Assembly: GCF_042686125.1 (NCBI RefSeq)
Contig: NZ_JBHUOV010000015.1
Coordinates: 124,001 to 188,000 of the forward strand
DNA length: 64,000 bases
Source of the DNA: Oceanihabitans iliipiscarium
GTDB taxonomy: Bacteria > Bacteroidota > Bacteroidia > Flavobacteriales > Flavobacteriaceae
Reading direction: 5' to 3'
Of this stretch, positions 33,395 to 41,774 are shown one piece after another. The position numbers were made by a program, and so were the translations under genes. Within the stretch, counting starts at the first letter, position 1; every line of letters starts with the position of its first letter. Below the pieces are notes generated by a model, which saw only the letters and a program-made list of their open reading frames with translations, was not told where the DNA came from and did not search any database.

Positions 33395-34513
33395 TTAATT
33401 ATTAAGCATAACAGGCATCACAAGCATAGTGACTTGCTCTCCTTCATCTAAACCATCTATAGGTGTTAAAATACCTGCGCGATTTGGTAAGCTCATTTCT
33501 AATTGTACATCGTCACTAGTTAAATTATTTAGCATTTCAGTTAAGAAACGAGAATTAAACCCTATTTGCATATCGTCTCCTTGATAATCACAAGTTAAAC
33601 GTTCTTCTGCTTTGTTAGAGTAATCAATATCTTCTGCTGAAATATTAAGTTCAGCACCAGCTATTTTTAAGCGAATTTGATGTGTCGTTTTATTTGAGAA
33701 TATGCTCACACGACGAACAGAATTTAAAAACTGAGTTCTGTCTATACTTAATTTATTTGGATTCTCTTTAGGAATCACCGCTTCGTAATTTGGATATTTG
33801 CCATCAATTAAACGGCAAACTAACTCTGTATTTTCAAAAGTGAATTTCGCATTAGAATCATTATATTCTATAGTTACATTGTCATCGGTTGCAGCTAAAA
33901 TACCTTTTAAAAGATTTAATGGTTTCTTAGGCATAATAAACTCTGCAACTTGATTTGCGGTAACATCACTACGTGTGTACTTCACCAATTTATGTGCATC
34001 TGTAGCAACAAAAGTTAAGCCTTCTGTAGAAAATTGAAAAAATACACCACTCATTACAGGACGTAAATCATCGTTTCCAGCAGCAAAAATTGTTTTACTT
34101 ATTGCAGTGGCCAAAATATCTCCAGAAATAGTTGTTGCACTTGGATTTTCTAAAGCAACTGCTTTTGGAAACTCATTTCCATCAGCATAAGCTAGAGCGT
34201 ATTTACCATGATTAGAACTAATTTCTATAGTATTGTTATCTTCTACAACAAAAGTTAATGGTTGCTCTGGGAATGTTTTTAATGTATCTAAAAGTAAACG
34301 TGCTGGCACAGCAATGCTTCCTTCATTATCACTTTCTACATCAAGCGTAGAAGACATTGTCGTCTCTAAATCACTTGCTGAAACGGTTAACTTAGATTGG
34401 TTTAATTCAAATAAGAAATTATCTAAAATGGGTAAGGTATTTGAGCTGTTTATAACACCTCCTAGAACTTGTAATTGTTTAAGTAAATATGTACTTGATA
34501 CTATAAATTTCAT
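33395..34513 (-). CDS. dnaN: DNA polymerase III subunit beta (sliding clamp)
   Basis: 372 aa, the usual length. Three clamp domains are evident: residues 1-120 (MKFIVSSTYLLKQLQVLGGV), 128-245 (ISKTIFAAGNDDLRPVMSGV, TFVATDAHKLV), and 246-372 (GFNSRFLTEMLNNL and the C-terminal MLVMPVML). The clamp tethers polymerase III and other proteins to DNA. It is not next to dnaA here, which is common in Bacteroidota. A TATATTTG box on the minus strand (34552-34559) and a palindrome (34531-34549) precede it. Confidence 0.97.
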   Translation of the reverse strand: MKFIVSSTYLLKQLQVLGGVINSSNTLPILDNFLFELNQSKLTVSASDLETTMSSTLDVESDNEGSIAVPARLLLDTLKTFPEQPLTFVVEDNNTIEISSNHGKYALAYADGNEFPKAVALENPSATTISGDILATAISKTIFAAGNDDLRPVMSGVFFQFSTEGLTFVATDAHKLVKYTRSDVTANQVAEFIMPKKPLNLLKGILAATDDNVTIEYNDSNAKFTFENTELVCRLIDGKYPNYEAVIPKENPNKLSIDRTQFLNSVRRVSIFSNKTTHQIRLKIAGAELNISAEDIDYSNKAEERLTCDYQGDDMQIGFNSRFLTEMLNNLTSDDVQLEMSLPNRAGILTPIDGLDEGEQVTMLVMPVMLNN

Positions 34514-34530
34514 TTGTATCTATCTGTTTT

Positions 34531-34559
34531 ATTAGAAATTTTTTCTAATTACAAATATA
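34531..34559 (-). promoter_or_regulatory. dnaN promoter region with palindrome
   Basis: On the minus strand TATATTTG (34559-34552) matches TAnnTTTG; the nearest TTG is 24 bases upstream, slightly far. Between the box and the start codon lies ATTAGAAA-TTT-TTTCTAAT (34531-34549), a perfect inverted repeat that could be an operator or a leader hairpin. Confidence 0.45.
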
Positions 34560-34618
34560 TCTTTTACTTACTGAAATTGGAAACAAACTTATTAACATTT
34601 ATTCGAATGCAAAGTCGT

Positions 34619-37006
34619 TTATTTGGCGTATTTTTTTCTTCTGAAATAATTAAAGATAAATCCGAAGACTCCTAATAATACTAGTGGTAGTAAGATATTT
34701 ATAAACTGCCATTTCGTTTTTTCTGATGCTATTTTGTTTTGATCTAAAAAGGCAACTGTTATTTCTTTAGAACGAATGTTTATAAGTCCATTGTCATCTA
34801 GCAAGTAATTTACTGCATTCAGTAAAAATTCTTTATTTCCATAGGTTTGGCCAGACCATTTATCAAATCCCAGTTCTTCGGGTCCATTCCTGCCCACTTC
34901 ATTCTTTATCAAATCTCCATCAGCAATCACAATCATTTTGGTTGAAACACTTGAGTTTTTTTCATTATCTAATGGAAATGGTTTAACTCTATTATTATAG
35001 ACTGAAGTGAATTCACCTTCCAATAAAACAGCAAGATTTTGCTGGCCTTTAGTATAGGTTTGCGGATCTGGTTCTTTTCTCGTCATCTCTAAACTGACTT
35101 CTCTTGGTGTACCATCAATTTTTGTAAGTACAGAACTGTGCAGTAAAATGGTTTTAGACACATCATTTTTTAAAGTATCAATCTGATTTGCAAAATCAAA
35201 TTTTACCAGATTTAAATTATTGGTAATAGGATGTGTATTCATGCTATTCACTAATGGCGAATAAAACCAAGGGACTTGTTGAAACTGTGACTGACTCCCT
35301 TCACCTGTTGCTAATACTATAGGTGCAGAGTAGAGGTCGTTAACTAAAACAGGATTGATGCGTACACCATATTTAAAAAAGAAATCGGTTAAATTTAAAT
35401 CTCTAGCTATAGCAATACTTTTTCCACTTTCATACAGACTGTCTTTTTCCGTCGCTACATTATCGATTAGCCATAGACTTTTCCCACCATGCATCGTAAA
35501 CTGATCAAGAACAAATTTTTCTTCTTCAGTAAATGTTTCTGTTGGTTTTGCAGAAATGATAAGATCATAAGAATTAAGCGCTTTAGAGGTGTTTTGCGGA
35601 TTTGAAGCCACACTATCTAAAGTGAAAGGCGCAATAAAATAGTAGTCTCTAAGTGTTTTTGCAAAGTCAAAAATATACTTGTCTTCAAGTTGATTATTAC
35701 CACGTAGTATGGCCACTTTCTTTCGTTTTGGGTGAATCAATTTACTAAAACCATCAGCAAAAGCATATTCTAAATGTTGTACAGAATTAGTAACTAACTC
35801 TTGTTGCGTTGCTCCAATTTTAGTTTTAACTAAAGGAATTTCAATAGTTACATTATTATGACTCGCCAAAGCCCAAGGAAAAATAACAGCCTGACTCGAT
35901 TTTCCACTTTCTTGAACCGTTAATTGCATAGGTGTTAAACCTCGCTGATTCATTTGTTGAATTACTTGATCTCGATTCGCTTCATCTTCTAAAGGATTGA
36001 TAAAATTGAATGCGATATTTCGATTATGTGCTTGAAATTCTTCTAGCAGTTGTTTCGTTTCAGTTTTTAATCGTCTAAATTCAGTAGGAAAATCATCGCC
36101 TTCTAAAAAAACATCAACTTGAATAGGTGATTCTACTTCATGTACAATATTTAATGCAGCTTCGCTAATGGTATAGCGCTTGTCTGTCGTTAAATCATAA
36201 CGTTGGTAGATGTCTGTCTTTGTAGAAAATAGATTGATAACCAATACACCAAACGTTAAAAGTATAAGTGTGCCCAATTCTTTTTTATCAAAGGCTTTAG
36301 TTTGTATTCGTCTAGTTGTAAACAGAATAAAAAGCAGAGTTACACTAATAAAATAAACAATATCCCGAGTATCCAGAACGCCTCGACTCATACTTTTGTA
36401 ATGCGCATTCATGCCTAATTGTTCAACAAAATTGCTCGACATAAAATCAGCAACACCTTCAAATCCTATATAGAAAAAGAAGCATAGAAATACAGCAACA
36501 ATAAAAGCTACAATTTGATTATCTGTAATTGACGATGTAAAAATACCTATAGAGGTATATGCAGCCACTAAAAATAATAAACCAAAATAGGAGCCAAGTG
36601 TGCTTCCAACATCTAGATTGCCTTGCGGATTTCCTAGCTGATATACAGTATAAACATAGAGTAAACTAGGTAAAAGCGCTAATACTATAAGTACAAATGC
36701 ACCTAAATATTTACCGATTACAATTTTTAAATGGCTAATAGGTTTAGTCAATAGAAGCTCTAAAGTTCCTTGTTTTTTTTCATCACTAAAACTACGCATG
36801 GTAACCGCAGGAATGAGGAAAATAAGAATCCAAGGTGCTAATAAAAAGAAGGAAGACAAATCGGCAAAACCATTATCTAAAATATTAAACTCGCCTTTAA
36901 ATAACCATAAAAATAAACCGTTTAATAATAAAAAAATGGCAATCACCAAATAACCTATTGGTGAAGCAAAAAACGAGCTTATTTCTTTTCTTAGTATGGC
37001 AAGCAT
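34619..37006 (-). CDS. gldFG: GldF-GldG fusion, gliding-motility ABC transporter
   Basis: 795 aa. Residues 1-240 are GldF: an ABC-2 type permease with about six membrane segments (MLAILRKEISSFFASPIGYL, RSFSDEKKQGTLELLLTKPI). Residues 245-795 are GldG: a membrane segment, YQRYDLTTDKRYTISEAALN, a long periplasmic DUF4350/ABC-transporter auxiliary region (LIISAKPTETFTEEEKFVL, SLWLIDNV, MIVIADGDLI) and a C-terminal anchor (about 765-788). In F. johnsoniae GldF and GldG are separate proteins that work with the ATPase GldA. Here there is no stop or restart at the junction (TKAFDKKELGTLILLTFG, near 36290). The ATPase gene is not in the window. It follows the ABM-domain gene by 27 bases. Confidence 0.88.
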   Translation of the reverse strand: MLAILRKEISSFFASPIGYLVIAIFLLLNGLFLWLFKGEFNILDNGFADLSSFFLLAPWILIFLIPAVTMRSFSDEKKQGTLELLLTKPISHLKIVIGKYLGAFVLIVLALLPSLLYVYTVYQLGNPQGNLDVGSTLGSYFGLLFLVAAYTSIGIFTSSITDNQIVAFIVAVFLCFFFYIGFEGVADFMSSNFVEQLGMNAHYKSMSRGVLDTRDIVYFISVTLLFILFTTRRIQTKAFDKKELGTLILLTFGVLVINLFSTKTDIYQRYDLTTDKRYTISEAALNIVHEVESPIQVDVFLEGDDFPTEFRRLKTETKQLLEEFQAHNRNIAFNFINPLEDEANRDQVIQQMNQRGLTPMQLTVQESGKSSQAVIFPWALASHNNVTIEIPLVKTKIGATQQELVTNSVQHLEYAFADGFSKLIHPKRKKVAILRGNNQLEDKYIFDFAKTLRDYYFIAPFTLDSVASNPQNTSKALNSYDLIISAKPTETFTEEEKFVLDQFTMHGGKSLWLIDNVATEKDSLYESGKSIAIARDLNLTDFFFKYGVRINPVLVNDLYSAPIVLATGEGSQSQFQQVPWFYSPLVNSMNTHPITNNLNLVKFDFANQIDTLKNDVSKTILLHSSVLTKIDGTPREVSLEMTRKEPDPQTYTKGQQNLAVLLEGEFTSVYNNRVKPFPLDNEKNSSVSTKMIVIADGDLIKNEVGRNGPEELGFDKWSGQTYGNKEFLLNAVNYLLDDNGLINIRSKEITVAFLDQNKIASEKTKWQFINILLPLVLLGVFGFIFNYFRRKKYAK

Positions 37007-37033
37007 TTAATTAATTTATAAGGGTTTTATTAT

Positions 37034-37330
37034 TTACTGAAGCGAAGCGACTTTATCAACACTCCACGCTTCTGGCTTATCATTAAACAATGGTTTGGTT
37101 TTAGCCCAAACAGCTGCAAACAAATCTGAGTGTCTGTAGCGTTCTAAATCGGCTTCCGTATTCCAATAGCTATAGGTAAAGAATAGGTTAGGATTCTTTT
37201 GGTCTCTATATAATTCTAAAAAACGACAGCCTTCAAAATTTCGTATACATACTTTGTTTTTATTGAAATGTTCTAGAAACACATCAATTGCGTCTTCTTT
37301 AAAACTCATTTTTACAATACGAACAAACAT
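37034..37330 (-). CDS. antibiotic biosynthesis monooxygenase (ABM) domain protein
   Basis: 98 aa, a single ABM ferredoxin-like domain: MFVRIVKMSFKEDAIDVFLE, CRFLELYRDQKNPNLFFTYS, then YWNTEADLERYRHSDLFAAVW. Family members are small dimeric quinol or heme monooxygenases and also many of unknown function. It starts 3 bases after the stop of the SAM hydrolase family gene and precedes gldFG, so all three are one unit. Confidence 0.82.
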   Translation of the reverse strand: MFVRIVKMSFKEDAIDVFLEHFNKNKVCIRNFEGCRFLELYRDQKNPNLFFTYSYWNTEADLERYRHSDLFAAVWAKTKPLFNDKPEAWSVDKVASLQ

Positions 37331-37333
37331 AAA

Positions 37334-38170
37334 TTATACTTTATTAATATTTATAGTTACTGTATCCATCAGCTTAAGCCCCATTAAGGTAGAAGCACTA
37401 CCTACGGTTTCGGTATTACTCTTATATAAAGCAATCTCTAAATAATTTGACGAATTAAAAACCACAACACCTCGTCCTTCATCATGTCTTTTGTCTGCTG
37501 GTGTATCAAAATTTACAATGTCACTATATTTCTTGTGTATCGTTTTAAATTTATAATTACGTGCAGAAATTTCAAAATCACGCCCTTTTTGTATTTTCTC
37601 AAAAAAGGGTTTCCTGATATTAGTGACTACATTCCCATAATTATCGATATAAATTATACTACCAATTATTTGAGTTTGTTCTTCATTTATAAAAGGATGA
37701 ATATTTGTTATTGGTTTAATCGTATCAATTAATTTCCCAATAACTTCTAGTGTGCCTCCTCGAGCTAAATGTGCGGCAACTTTAACAAAGACATCCAAAA
37801 CAGGAAAGCTTGTTACTATTTTATCGTGAATATTTATTTCAACAATTTTTTCTGGAGCAATCTCTGCACAAATCATACTCATGATACCATTATTGGCACA
37901 AATAAAATAATGACCATCTAGTTTAACAGCAATATGTTTGTTTTCTGGATTGATTTCAGAATCAATACCAATCACATGAATAGTACCTTTCGGAAAGCTG
38001 CTGTATGCATTTTGAATAATGTAGGCCGCTTCAGGAATGCTAAATGGCGAAACAGAATGTGAGATATCAACAATTTTAACATCAGGAATCTCGGAATAAA
38101 TAGCTCCTTTTATCGCACCAGCAAAGTGATCTTTCTCACCAAAGTCAGTCGTTAAAGTTATTATAGCCAT
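37334..38170 (-). CDS. SAM hydrolase / SAM-dependent halogenase family protein (DUF62)
   Basis: 278 aa. The N-terminal domain carries LTTDFGEKDHFAGAIKGAI and VDISHSVSPFSIPEAAYI; GTIHVIGIDSEIN and the Asn-rich ICANNGIMSM strand follow, and the C-terminal domain has IIYIDNYGNVVTNI. These are hallmarks of the SAM hydroxide adenosyltransferase (DUF62) family, which splits S-adenosylmethionine into adenosine and methionine. The chloride-binding loop of true halogenases is not evident. It is first in the unit with the ABM protein and gldFG and divergent from phoH. Confidence 0.87.
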   Translation of the reverse strand: MAIITLTTDFGEKDHFAGAIKGAIYSEIPDVKIVDISHSVSPFSIPEAAYIIQNAYSSFPKGTIHVIGIDSEINPENKHIAVKLDGHYFICANNGIMSMICAEIAPEKIVEINIHDKIVTSFPVLDVFVKVAAHLARGGTLEVIGKLIDTIKPITNIHPFINEEQTQIIGSIIYIDNYGNVVTNIRKPFFEKIQKGRDFEISARNYKFKTIHKKYSDIVNFDTPADKRHDEGRGVVVFNSSNYLEIALYKSNTETVGSASTLMGLKLMDTVTININKV

Positions 38171-38216
38171 AAATTTTTGTTGATATTTTTTTAACCTAAC
38201 TCACCTCAAAATTGTG

Positions 38217-38224
38217 TAAGTTTG
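38217..38224 (+). promoter_or_regulatory. -7 box of phoH
   Basis: TAAGTTTG matches TAnnTTTG and lies 68 bases before the phoH start codon; a TTG at the standard distance is missing. Confidence 0.4.
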
Positions 38225-38291
38225 TTTTGCTTTCTAAACGAAAACAAATCTAATAAAATTGAACAGATTACTATAATTAAATCATGCGCTT

Positions 38292-39245
38292 TTGAACGAA
38301 TTAATACTAGAACTTGAAGAAATCACTCCAAAAGAGTTTTTTGGAGCACAAAATGCCAATATAGAACTCCTTAAAAAATACTTTCCTAAACTTAAAATAG
38401 TCGCTCGAGGTAATAAAATAAAAGCCTATGGTGACGAAGATTTACTTGAAGAATTTGATCGTCGCTTAACGATGCTCATGGAACATTTTGGGAAGTACAA
38501 TAAACTTGATGAAAATGTTATCGAGCGCGTTTTAACCAGTCAGAGTAAAGACGATTACGCAACGAGTAAAGAAAGTGGCGAAGTTATTGTTCATGGTGTT
38601 AATGGCAGATTAATTAAAGCGCAAACGGCTAACCAACGCAAAATGGTAGAACTCATGCGCAAAAATGATATGGTTTTTGCTATTGGTCCTGCAGGAACTG
38701 GTAAAACTTATACAGGAGTTGCATTGGCTGTTCAAGCATTAAAAAATAAAGAGGTTAAACGCATTATTTTAACACGTCCTGCGGTTGAAGCTGGAGAGAA
38801 CTTGGGTTTTCTACCTGGCGATTTAAAAGAAAAGCTTGATCCTTATATGCAACCTTTGTATGACGCATTGCGTGATATGATTGCACCAGAAAAGTTAGCT
38901 CATTATATTGAAAACGGAACCATTCAAATCGCGCCTTTGGCGTTTATGCGTGGACGAACTCTAGATCATGCATTTGTCATTCTAGATGAAGGCCAGAACA
39001 CCACACACGCACAAATGAAAATGTTTTTAACGAGAATGGGAAAAAACGCCAAATTCTTATTAACAGGAGATCCTGGACAAATAGACTTGCCACGTCGTAC
39101 CATTTCTGGCTTAAAAGAAGCGTTATTAATTTTGAAGAATATAGAAGGTGTAGGCATGATTTTTCTAGACGACAAAGATGTAATTCGTCACAAACTAGTC
39201 AAAAAAGTCATTGCAGCTTATAAAGGCATAGAAAATAGGGCTTAA
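38292..39245 (+). CDS. phoH: PhoH family ATPase
   Basis: 317 aa starting at a TTG codon: the preceding ATG at 38284 opens a frame that stops after three codons, and the sequence MNELILELEEITPKEFFGAQ from the TTG is the conserved N-terminus of flavobacterial PhoH proteins. A KH-like N-terminal region (1-110) precedes a P-loop ATPase with Walker A GPAGTGKT (about 134-141) and Walker B VILDEGQN. PhoH-like proteins act in RNA metabolism and ribosome maturation (YbeZ-like); the partner YbeY is not in the window. Confidence 0.92.
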   Translation: MNELILELEEITPKEFFGAQNANIELLKKYFPKLKIVARGNKIKAYGDEDLLEEFDRRLTMLMEHFGKYNKLDENVIERVLTSQSKDDYATSKESGEVIVHGVNGRLIKAQTANQRKMVELMRKNDMVFAIGPAGTGKTYTGVALAVQALKNKEVKRIILTRPAVEAGENLGFLPGDLKEKLDPYMQPLYDALRDMIAPEKLAHYIENGTIQIAPLAFMRGRTLDHAFVILDEGQNTTHAQMKMFLTRMGKNAKFLLTGDPGQIDLPRRTISGLKEALLILKNIEGVGMIFLDDKDVIRHKLVKKVIAAYKGIENRA

Positions 39246-39296
39246 TTTTTTTTGAAGCTATTTCCAGCTTTCAGCAGTCGCTTTTTTTGAGTCGCC

Positions 39297-39318
39297 ATTC
39301 TGCATTACGATGCAGAAT
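39297..39318. repeat. palindromic intergenic element, copy 1
   Basis: ATTCTGCAT (39297-39305), TACG, ATGCAGAAT (39310-39318), preceded by GTCGCC. It lies between phoH and purC with a related copy 91 bases on. Confidence 0.6.
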
Positions 39319-39387
39319 TAACAAAAAAGAGCTCCAACATATGCTTCAATCTGGGCTAGGCCTTCTAACTAAAATATAATATTGTCG

Positions 39388-39407
39388 TTCTGCATTATCT
39401 TGCAGAA
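39388..39407. repeat. palindromic intergenic element, copy 2
   Basis: TTCTGCA (39388-39394), TTATCT, TGCAGAA (39401-39407), preceded by TTGTCG. It shares the CTGCA stem and GTCG flank with copy 1, as REP-like elements do. It ends 17 bases before purC. Confidence 0.6.
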
Positions 39408-39424
39408 TCCATAATGATTTTACC

Positions 39425-40375
39425 ATGAGTAATACAATAATAGATACCAATTTCAATTTTCCAAACCAAAAAAGCGTTTACAAAGGAAAAGTACGTGAGG
39501 TTTATAACATCAATGACGAAATGTTGGTCATGATTGCTACAGATAGGTTATCAGCGTTTGATGTGGTCATGCCTAAAGGAATTCCTTATAAAGGACAAAT
39601 ACTAAATCAAATAGCAACAAGCATGATGAAAGCCACCGAAGATTTGGTTCCAAATTGGTTATTAGCCACTCCAGATCCTAATGTCGCCATCGGTCATTTA
39701 TGCGAGCCATTTAAAGTCGAAATGGTGATTCGTGGCTATCTGTCTGGTCATGCAGCTCGTGAGTATAAAGCTGGTAAACGCCTGCTTTGCGGTGTTACTA
39801 TGCCAGAAGGCATGAAAGAAAATGATAAATTCCCTCAACCCATAATTACACCTGCAACCAAAGCAGAAATGGGTGATCACGACGAAGATATTTCTCGAGA
39901 AGACATTCTAGCTCGTGGTATAGTTTCAGAAGAAGATTATCTTGTTTTAGAAGACTATACACGTAAACTTTTCCAAAGAGGGACAGAAATTGCAGCTTCT
40001 CGTGGTCTGATTTTAGTCGATACTAAATATGAATTTGGGAAAACTAAAGCAGGAAAAATTGTTTTAATTGATGAAATTCATACACCAGATTCCTCACGCT
40101 ATTTTTATAAAGCGGGTTATCAAGAACGACAAGATCAAGGCGAGTCACAAAAACAACTCTCTAAAGAATTTGTGCGTCAGTGGTTAATAGCAAATGGCTT
40201 TCAAGGTTTAGAAGGACAGACTGTTCCAGAAATGAGTGATGCATATATTGAAACCGTTTCAGAACGCTATATTGAATTGTATGAAAATATAATGGGAGAA
40301 ACATTTGTAAAAGCAGACGTTACCAATATTCAAAAACGAATAGCGGAAAAAGTAAGGTCTTATTTAAGTCATTAG
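39425..40375 (+). CDS. purC: phosphoribosylaminoimidazole-succinocarboxamide synthase
   Basis: 316 aa. SAICAR synthetase signature regions are present: YKGKVREVYNINDEMLVMIA near the N-terminus, TDRLSAFDVVMPKGIPYKGQ, and LVDTKYEFGKTKAGKIVLID with HTPDSSRYF. It joins CAIR and aspartate in purine synthesis using ATP. The length corresponds to the longer form found in Bacteroidota and eukaryotes. It is a single gene downstream of phoH, with palindromic repeats in the gap. Confidence 0.96.
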   Translation: MSNTIIDTNFNFPNQKSVYKGKVREVYNINDEMLVMIATDRLSAFDVVMPKGIPYKGQILNQIATSMMKATEDLVPNWLLATPDPNVAIGHLCEPFKVEMVIRGYLSGHAAREYKAGKRLLCGVTMPEGMKENDKFPQPIITPATKAEMGDHDEDISREDILARGIVSEEDYLVLEDYTRKLFQRGTEIAASRGLILVDTKYEFGKTKAGKIVLIDEIHTPDSSRYFYKAGYQERQDQGESQKQLSKEFVRQWLIANGFQGLEGQTVPEMSDAYIETVSERYIELYENIMGETFVKADVTNIQKRIAEKVRSYLSH

Positions 40376-40391
40376 GATTTGCAATGAGCGG

Positions 40392-41663
40392 TTAATTGAG
40401 CTTGTGAACATAGCCTATTGCAAGCTCTGTAAAATCGGCTTGACCTAAATTACCATTTATAAAAGCACCAATATAAATATTGTTTTTAGGTTGTTTTTCT
40501 GTTCCAATCATATAGTATTTAAAACCTAATCGCGAAGAAATAATGTGTTTTATTTTAAAGTACGTATCAAATTCTCCTAAAACAATATTACTGTTTTCAG
40601 GAATCTCTCTTGGCACATTTTCCCAGCCTTCATTTATTCGCCAATCTATCTTATAAGCTGGTTTAAAGAGATTAAATCCAATTTGTACATCTATACCAAT
40701 ATGATTTAGTAGAATTTCACCACTTAAGCTTAATCCAATATTTGAAGCATTCCAAACAGGATGTTTTTTAAAATGTTCAAACTCTCTACCTTCTTGCACT
40801 AAAGATTCGTTGTCTTTTATGTAATCATAGTATTTTTTATAAAATCTATAATAAAAACCAATCCCTAATTTATATATGTTGTTATATACTTTTCCATATT
40901 CTCCAGAAAACGTATAGACATCTTTTTTGCTATTAATGGTATTAGATAATGTGCTTTCTCCATAACCAGAACGCAAGGTAAAATAACGATAAGAACTCTT
41001 TTCTAATTCTGGAGGTGTTTGAATTGTATTTGAAGAAATTGTTTTTTGATTTAGTTTTAAATCTGCAGAAACGCTTAATAAAAAAGAATTAAAACCTTGA
41101 TTTGGTAATTTTATATGTCCATTAGAATGGTGAGCATAACCTAGACCTACACGCCAATCTATGTTTTTTGTGGTTGAAAAACTATAATAACCTAATAACC
41201 GAAATGCCCAAGTAAAATGCGATGAAACAGCTTTGTTATTTGGGTTTTCAATTGGGTCATATACTTTATTAAAGTATGAAATTCCTGTGCCAACATGTAC
41301 TTTTAGATGTTTGTTTTTAAAAGCATTAAATTCTATAAAAGGAAGTAATGATAACGCGTAACCCAAATTTTCGGTGTTACCAAAATCGGTAAGACCTAGA
41401 CTTAATCCAGTTCTAGGAGCTTTAAATCGTCGTGACCATTCATGTTGATTATTAGTATTGTCAAAACCAAAACTCACATAAAGTTGTTTTTGCAGTTCTC
41501 TGTCAGGAAATCCTGTATTTGCTTCGCCAGTAATACCAAACAATATTTCTGGAGTTATAATAATGTTTGGGTTATTGTTATGATCTTGTCCGAAAGAAGA
41601 AATAGTACTGATAAGAAAAAAAGGAAGGATTACTGTTTTTAATAGAGTTTGATCGAGTCGCAT
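40392..41663 (-). CDS. acyloxyacyl hydrolase / PagL-like lipid A deacylase family protein
   Basis: 423 aa from the ATG at 41663; the frame is open to a TTG at 41702, but the ATG gives a proper signal peptide (MRLDQTLLKTVILPFFLIST, cleaved near SSFGQ). The mature part is an outer membrane barrel with alternating strands and contains GLGYAHHSNGHIKLPNQG, like the His-Ser catalytic motif (H-x-S-N-G) of PagL. Most PagL enzymes are about 170 aa, so this is an extended family member with a second barrel-like half. Removal of acyl chains from lipid A is the probable role; not certain. Confidence 0.7.
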   Translation of the reverse strand: MRLDQTLLKTVILPFFLISTISSFGQDHNNNPNIIITPEILFGITGEANTGFPDRELQKQLYVSFGFDNTNNQHEWSRRFKAPRTGLSLGLTDFGNTENLGYALSLLPFIEFNAFKNKHLKVHVGTGISYFNKVYDPIENPNNKAVSSHFTWAFRLLGYYSFSTTKNIDWRVGLGYAHHSNGHIKLPNQGFNSFLLSVSADLKLNQKTISSNTIQTPPELEKSSYRYFTLRSGYGESTLSNTINSKKDVYTFSGEYGKVYNNIYKLGIGFYYRFYKKYYDYIKDNESLVQEGREFEHFKKHPVWNASNIGLSLSGEILLNHIGIDVQIGFNLFKPAYKIDWRINEGWENVPREIPENSNIVLGEFDTYFKIKHIISSRLGFKYYMIGTEKQPKNNIYIGAFINGNLGQADFTELAIGYVHKLN

Positions 41664-41730
41664 GCATTTATGGTTAGAAAATATGCTGTGTAAATTACGC
41701 AAAATAAATAGTTAGCTGCTGATTAGCATA

Positions 41731-41760
41731 AAAAAAGCGACACTATGGTCGCTTTTTTTA
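41731..41760 (-). terminator. terminator of the M43 protease gene
   Basis: AAAAAAGCGAC (41731-41741), loop ACTATG, GTCGCTTTTTT (41748-41758). The A and T tracts on both sides allow use on either strand; the gene that needs it ends at 41775 on the minus strand. Confidence 0.8.
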
Positions 41761-41774
41761 TTTTTTTTAGAAGA

